DNA of 64,000 nucleotides, taken from positions 1 to 64,000 of the forward strand of contig JAHEAV010000001.1 of NCBI GenBank assembly GCA_024642565.1. The letters run 5' to 3'. Below the pieces are notes generated by a model that ran no database searches, was not told the DNA's origin, and worked only from the letters and a program-made list of their open reading frames with translations. The translations under genes and the position numbers were made by a program. Origin of the DNA: Erythrobacter sp. (lineage in GTDB: Bacteria > Pseudomonadota > Alphaproteobacteria > Sphingomonadales > Sphingomonadaceae). Below, piece after piece: positions 63,601 through 64,000 of the stretch; position 1 is the first letter of the stretch, and every line of letters begins with the position of its first letter.

Positions 63601-63717
63601 GGGATCAACCTGCTGCGCGGTGACCAGAAATTGTATTGCGTCAATGACAAGGCGGTATTGTGCTTCCAGGGCCTAACCGACCGCAGGCTTACCGCTGGAG
63701 TCAGTGTGACGTTCTAG
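60634..63717 (+). CDS. TonB-dependent outer-membrane receptor, OAR-like
   Basis: 1027 residues from ATG 60634, after GGGAGAAG; the frame extends upstream only to a TTG. A signal peptide ends near PALAQ. The TonB-box-like SNEIVVSGI is followed by the plug (IGKLPDQNLAEVLENISGIQ) and a long beta-barrel ending with Phe (SVTF). By neighbours it is likely the uptake receptor for alginate oligosaccharides, though the substrate is not readable from sequence. Confidence 0.92.
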   Translation: MNKVRVAAYRVPASRSLSAVLLAGTAMAFAATPALAQTASAPEPAAASSNEIVVSGIRSSLASAIAEKRQSDNLVEVIQAEDIGKLPDQNLAEVLENISGIQITRQAGVGTAVQIRGTDANRTEINGVSTVGSGAGRSGISFEDIPASMIASVEVTKVSEAKTIEGSVGGTINLRTIRPLDLRDPLIAARVQYERSDLAQSTLPRISATLGNKWDTSIGEIGIVLGGSYSRTDVASFAPRVDLDNARFASSAANLAGSNANQPFNYLQVQFLQQEVNRYNYETKTGTASLEWKPADNLKLYFDATVNNQERAQAGNRVQVSGVSGAVNTAFHTGFDTINLGSIETPTGVVDLGSIKATTGGTIGVVGASGQTLDPNLRMSSDTGSRITRNRIFDAGFKWEGEKLTVRGEVALSKAKSTNPNFSTTLDFINPNSVQPIFGRGTLDNGTPVAFDLTGGSIRSGIDTSSPLAPTKAQLLDPANYQLQQVQQSANRADNEEKAARLDFTYDTTDLNPFIKSIDFGYRWNQTTAIRNTVVNNISLTSNATGSGLANNRFNRPEGNLFADILIAAPSNFNAADGRTLYFPDFLIIDGGKAFNDPTAVLTTLNAAITASNAANPQYPAVPQLAGPTESAIGFFSIKEKTNAAYFQMNGDGDLFGMPVRGNIGLRWLNTKLTSTGNNVINGTVSGLIVKSSSYTFLLPRFSLVLEPAQNVLVRAGIARDIRRPDFDSLSTSYSYSGSATGVTSGGNPGLVPEAVWSFDLSGEYYFAPSSLISVGAFHKKRTNLFADTVNAAPSIGVNPNTNGPLYSIDPNCPGGGIYNPLPDRNLFSLTAGNGICQGLQSKFNVPGSTTQTGIEIAFQHDLSAYESALGFASGFGVIGNFTYQEVGGAKSYNTGVLDVGRNTDVALGFARGTLSNVAPLTNLSKYSYNATLFYDKFGLNARLRYTWRSSYANSDQFRWNMPIIAGARGQLNASVNYDITDNINIGIEGINLLRGDQKLYCVNDKAVLCFQGLTDRRLTAGVSVTF

Positions 63718-63848
63718 GCCTGGCCGAGAACTTTACAGCATATGGATTGAGGATTTCGGTACCGGCTGTTCGATACGCTGGCTCTTGTGAATGCACCGAG
63801 TGTTTATGTGCTAGCAGCTTGATGTTTGTCAGTTTCGAGATCCACACG

Positions 63849-63884
63849 TTTGGCGCAGCAGATCATTGGGCCTGCTGCGCCAAA
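63849..63884. terminator. Hairpin downstream of the TonB receptor gene
   Basis: TTTGGCGCAGCAG and CTGCTGCGCCAAA form a perfect 13-bp stem with a 10-base loop, 131 bases after the stop. Only ATTT follows, so it may be a terminator of low T-content or another structure. The remaining bases to 64000 hold no complete gene; an ATG at 63989 after GGGG could begin the next one. Confidence 0.5.
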
Positions 63885-64000
63885 TTTCCGGCAAGGTTCA
63901 CTTGGAGGAACGGGCCGTTGATAGCCCAGGTTTTGTAGCGATCAGGGCCGAACGTTCTGCAGGCCGACACATATCTGGGGATCAATGCATGAAGTACCGA

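Noticed and set aside
47651-64000. Genomic-island attachment repeat matching the 3' end of tRNA-Ser
   Set aside because: By eye I found no second copy of the tRNA end and no integrase gene; an exact search would be needed.
1-64000. CRISPR array, insertion sequence or prophage
   Set aside because: No regularly spaced repeats, transposase, integrase or phage structural genes were recognised on either strand.

Overview
The window looks like a chromosomal segment of a marine or aquatic alphaproteobacterium of the order Sphingomonadales, most likely near Erythrobacteraceae. The placement rests on gene content: a GcrA cell-cycle regulator, a DUF1476 ATPase-inhibitor gene, a CrtZ carotenoid hydroxylase, an OAR-type TonB receptor and an alginate-lyase locus. 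Genus and species cannot be read from the sequence. There is no insertion sequence, prophage or CRISPR array that I can support.

Layout. 0-7.8 kb: a VirB-type secretion cluster (virB1-2-3-4-6-9-10-11) in one direction, without virB5, virB7, virB8 or virD4 in view. 8-12.5 kb: ppk-ppx polyphosphate genes, a queuosine-precursor transporter and tRNA-Arg(TCT). 12.5-19.6 kb: minus-strand genes for a Nudix hydrolase, monothiol glutaredoxin, BolA, DUF1476, cytochrome c, quinone oxidoreductase and leuD/leuC. A 54-residue membrane peptide and a zinc-ribbon membrane protein sit between the two leu genes. 19.7-20.7 kb: a thioesterase and crtZ.

20.9-26.1 kb is the most distinctive part: a phage-shock (psp) operon driven by a consensus sigma-54 promoter and divergent from pspF. 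After pspA, pspB and pspC it carries five more tandem, mostly overlapping genes for small membrane-anchored proteins that share the PspB-like C-terminal motif, then sufE and a DUF454 gene. A 50-residue peptide gene precedes pspA, and pspA has an in-frame upstream extension.

26.3-27.2 kb: a secreted metzincin-like protein with Gln at the first zinc-histidine position. 27.4-39.3 kb: a classic translation and RNA-metabolism cluster (rimP-nusA-ylxR-infB, rbfA, truB, rpsO, pnp) with a thioesterase, a DUF1697 gene, tdk and an M50 protease interspersed. 39.4-47.4 kb: a GlcG-like protein, an aspartoacylase-like amidase, a spermidine-synthase-like protein, DUF1993, modABC, a response regulator, gcrA, an ABC-2 permease and hspQ, followed by tRNA-Ser(CGA).

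47.7-64 kb is accessory. It holds two small exported proteins and an inorganic-carbon module (alpha-carbonic anhydrase, SbtA-like transporter, SbtB-like PII protein, divergent LysR regulator). It ends with an alginate-utilisation locus: PL6 and PL17 lyases, an MFS transporter, a reductase, a GntR/FadR regulator and a TonB receptor. A recurrent GGTAT/ATACC motif, including a perfect palindrome next to the lyase promoter, occurs in the intergenic regions of this locus and probably is the regulator's operator.
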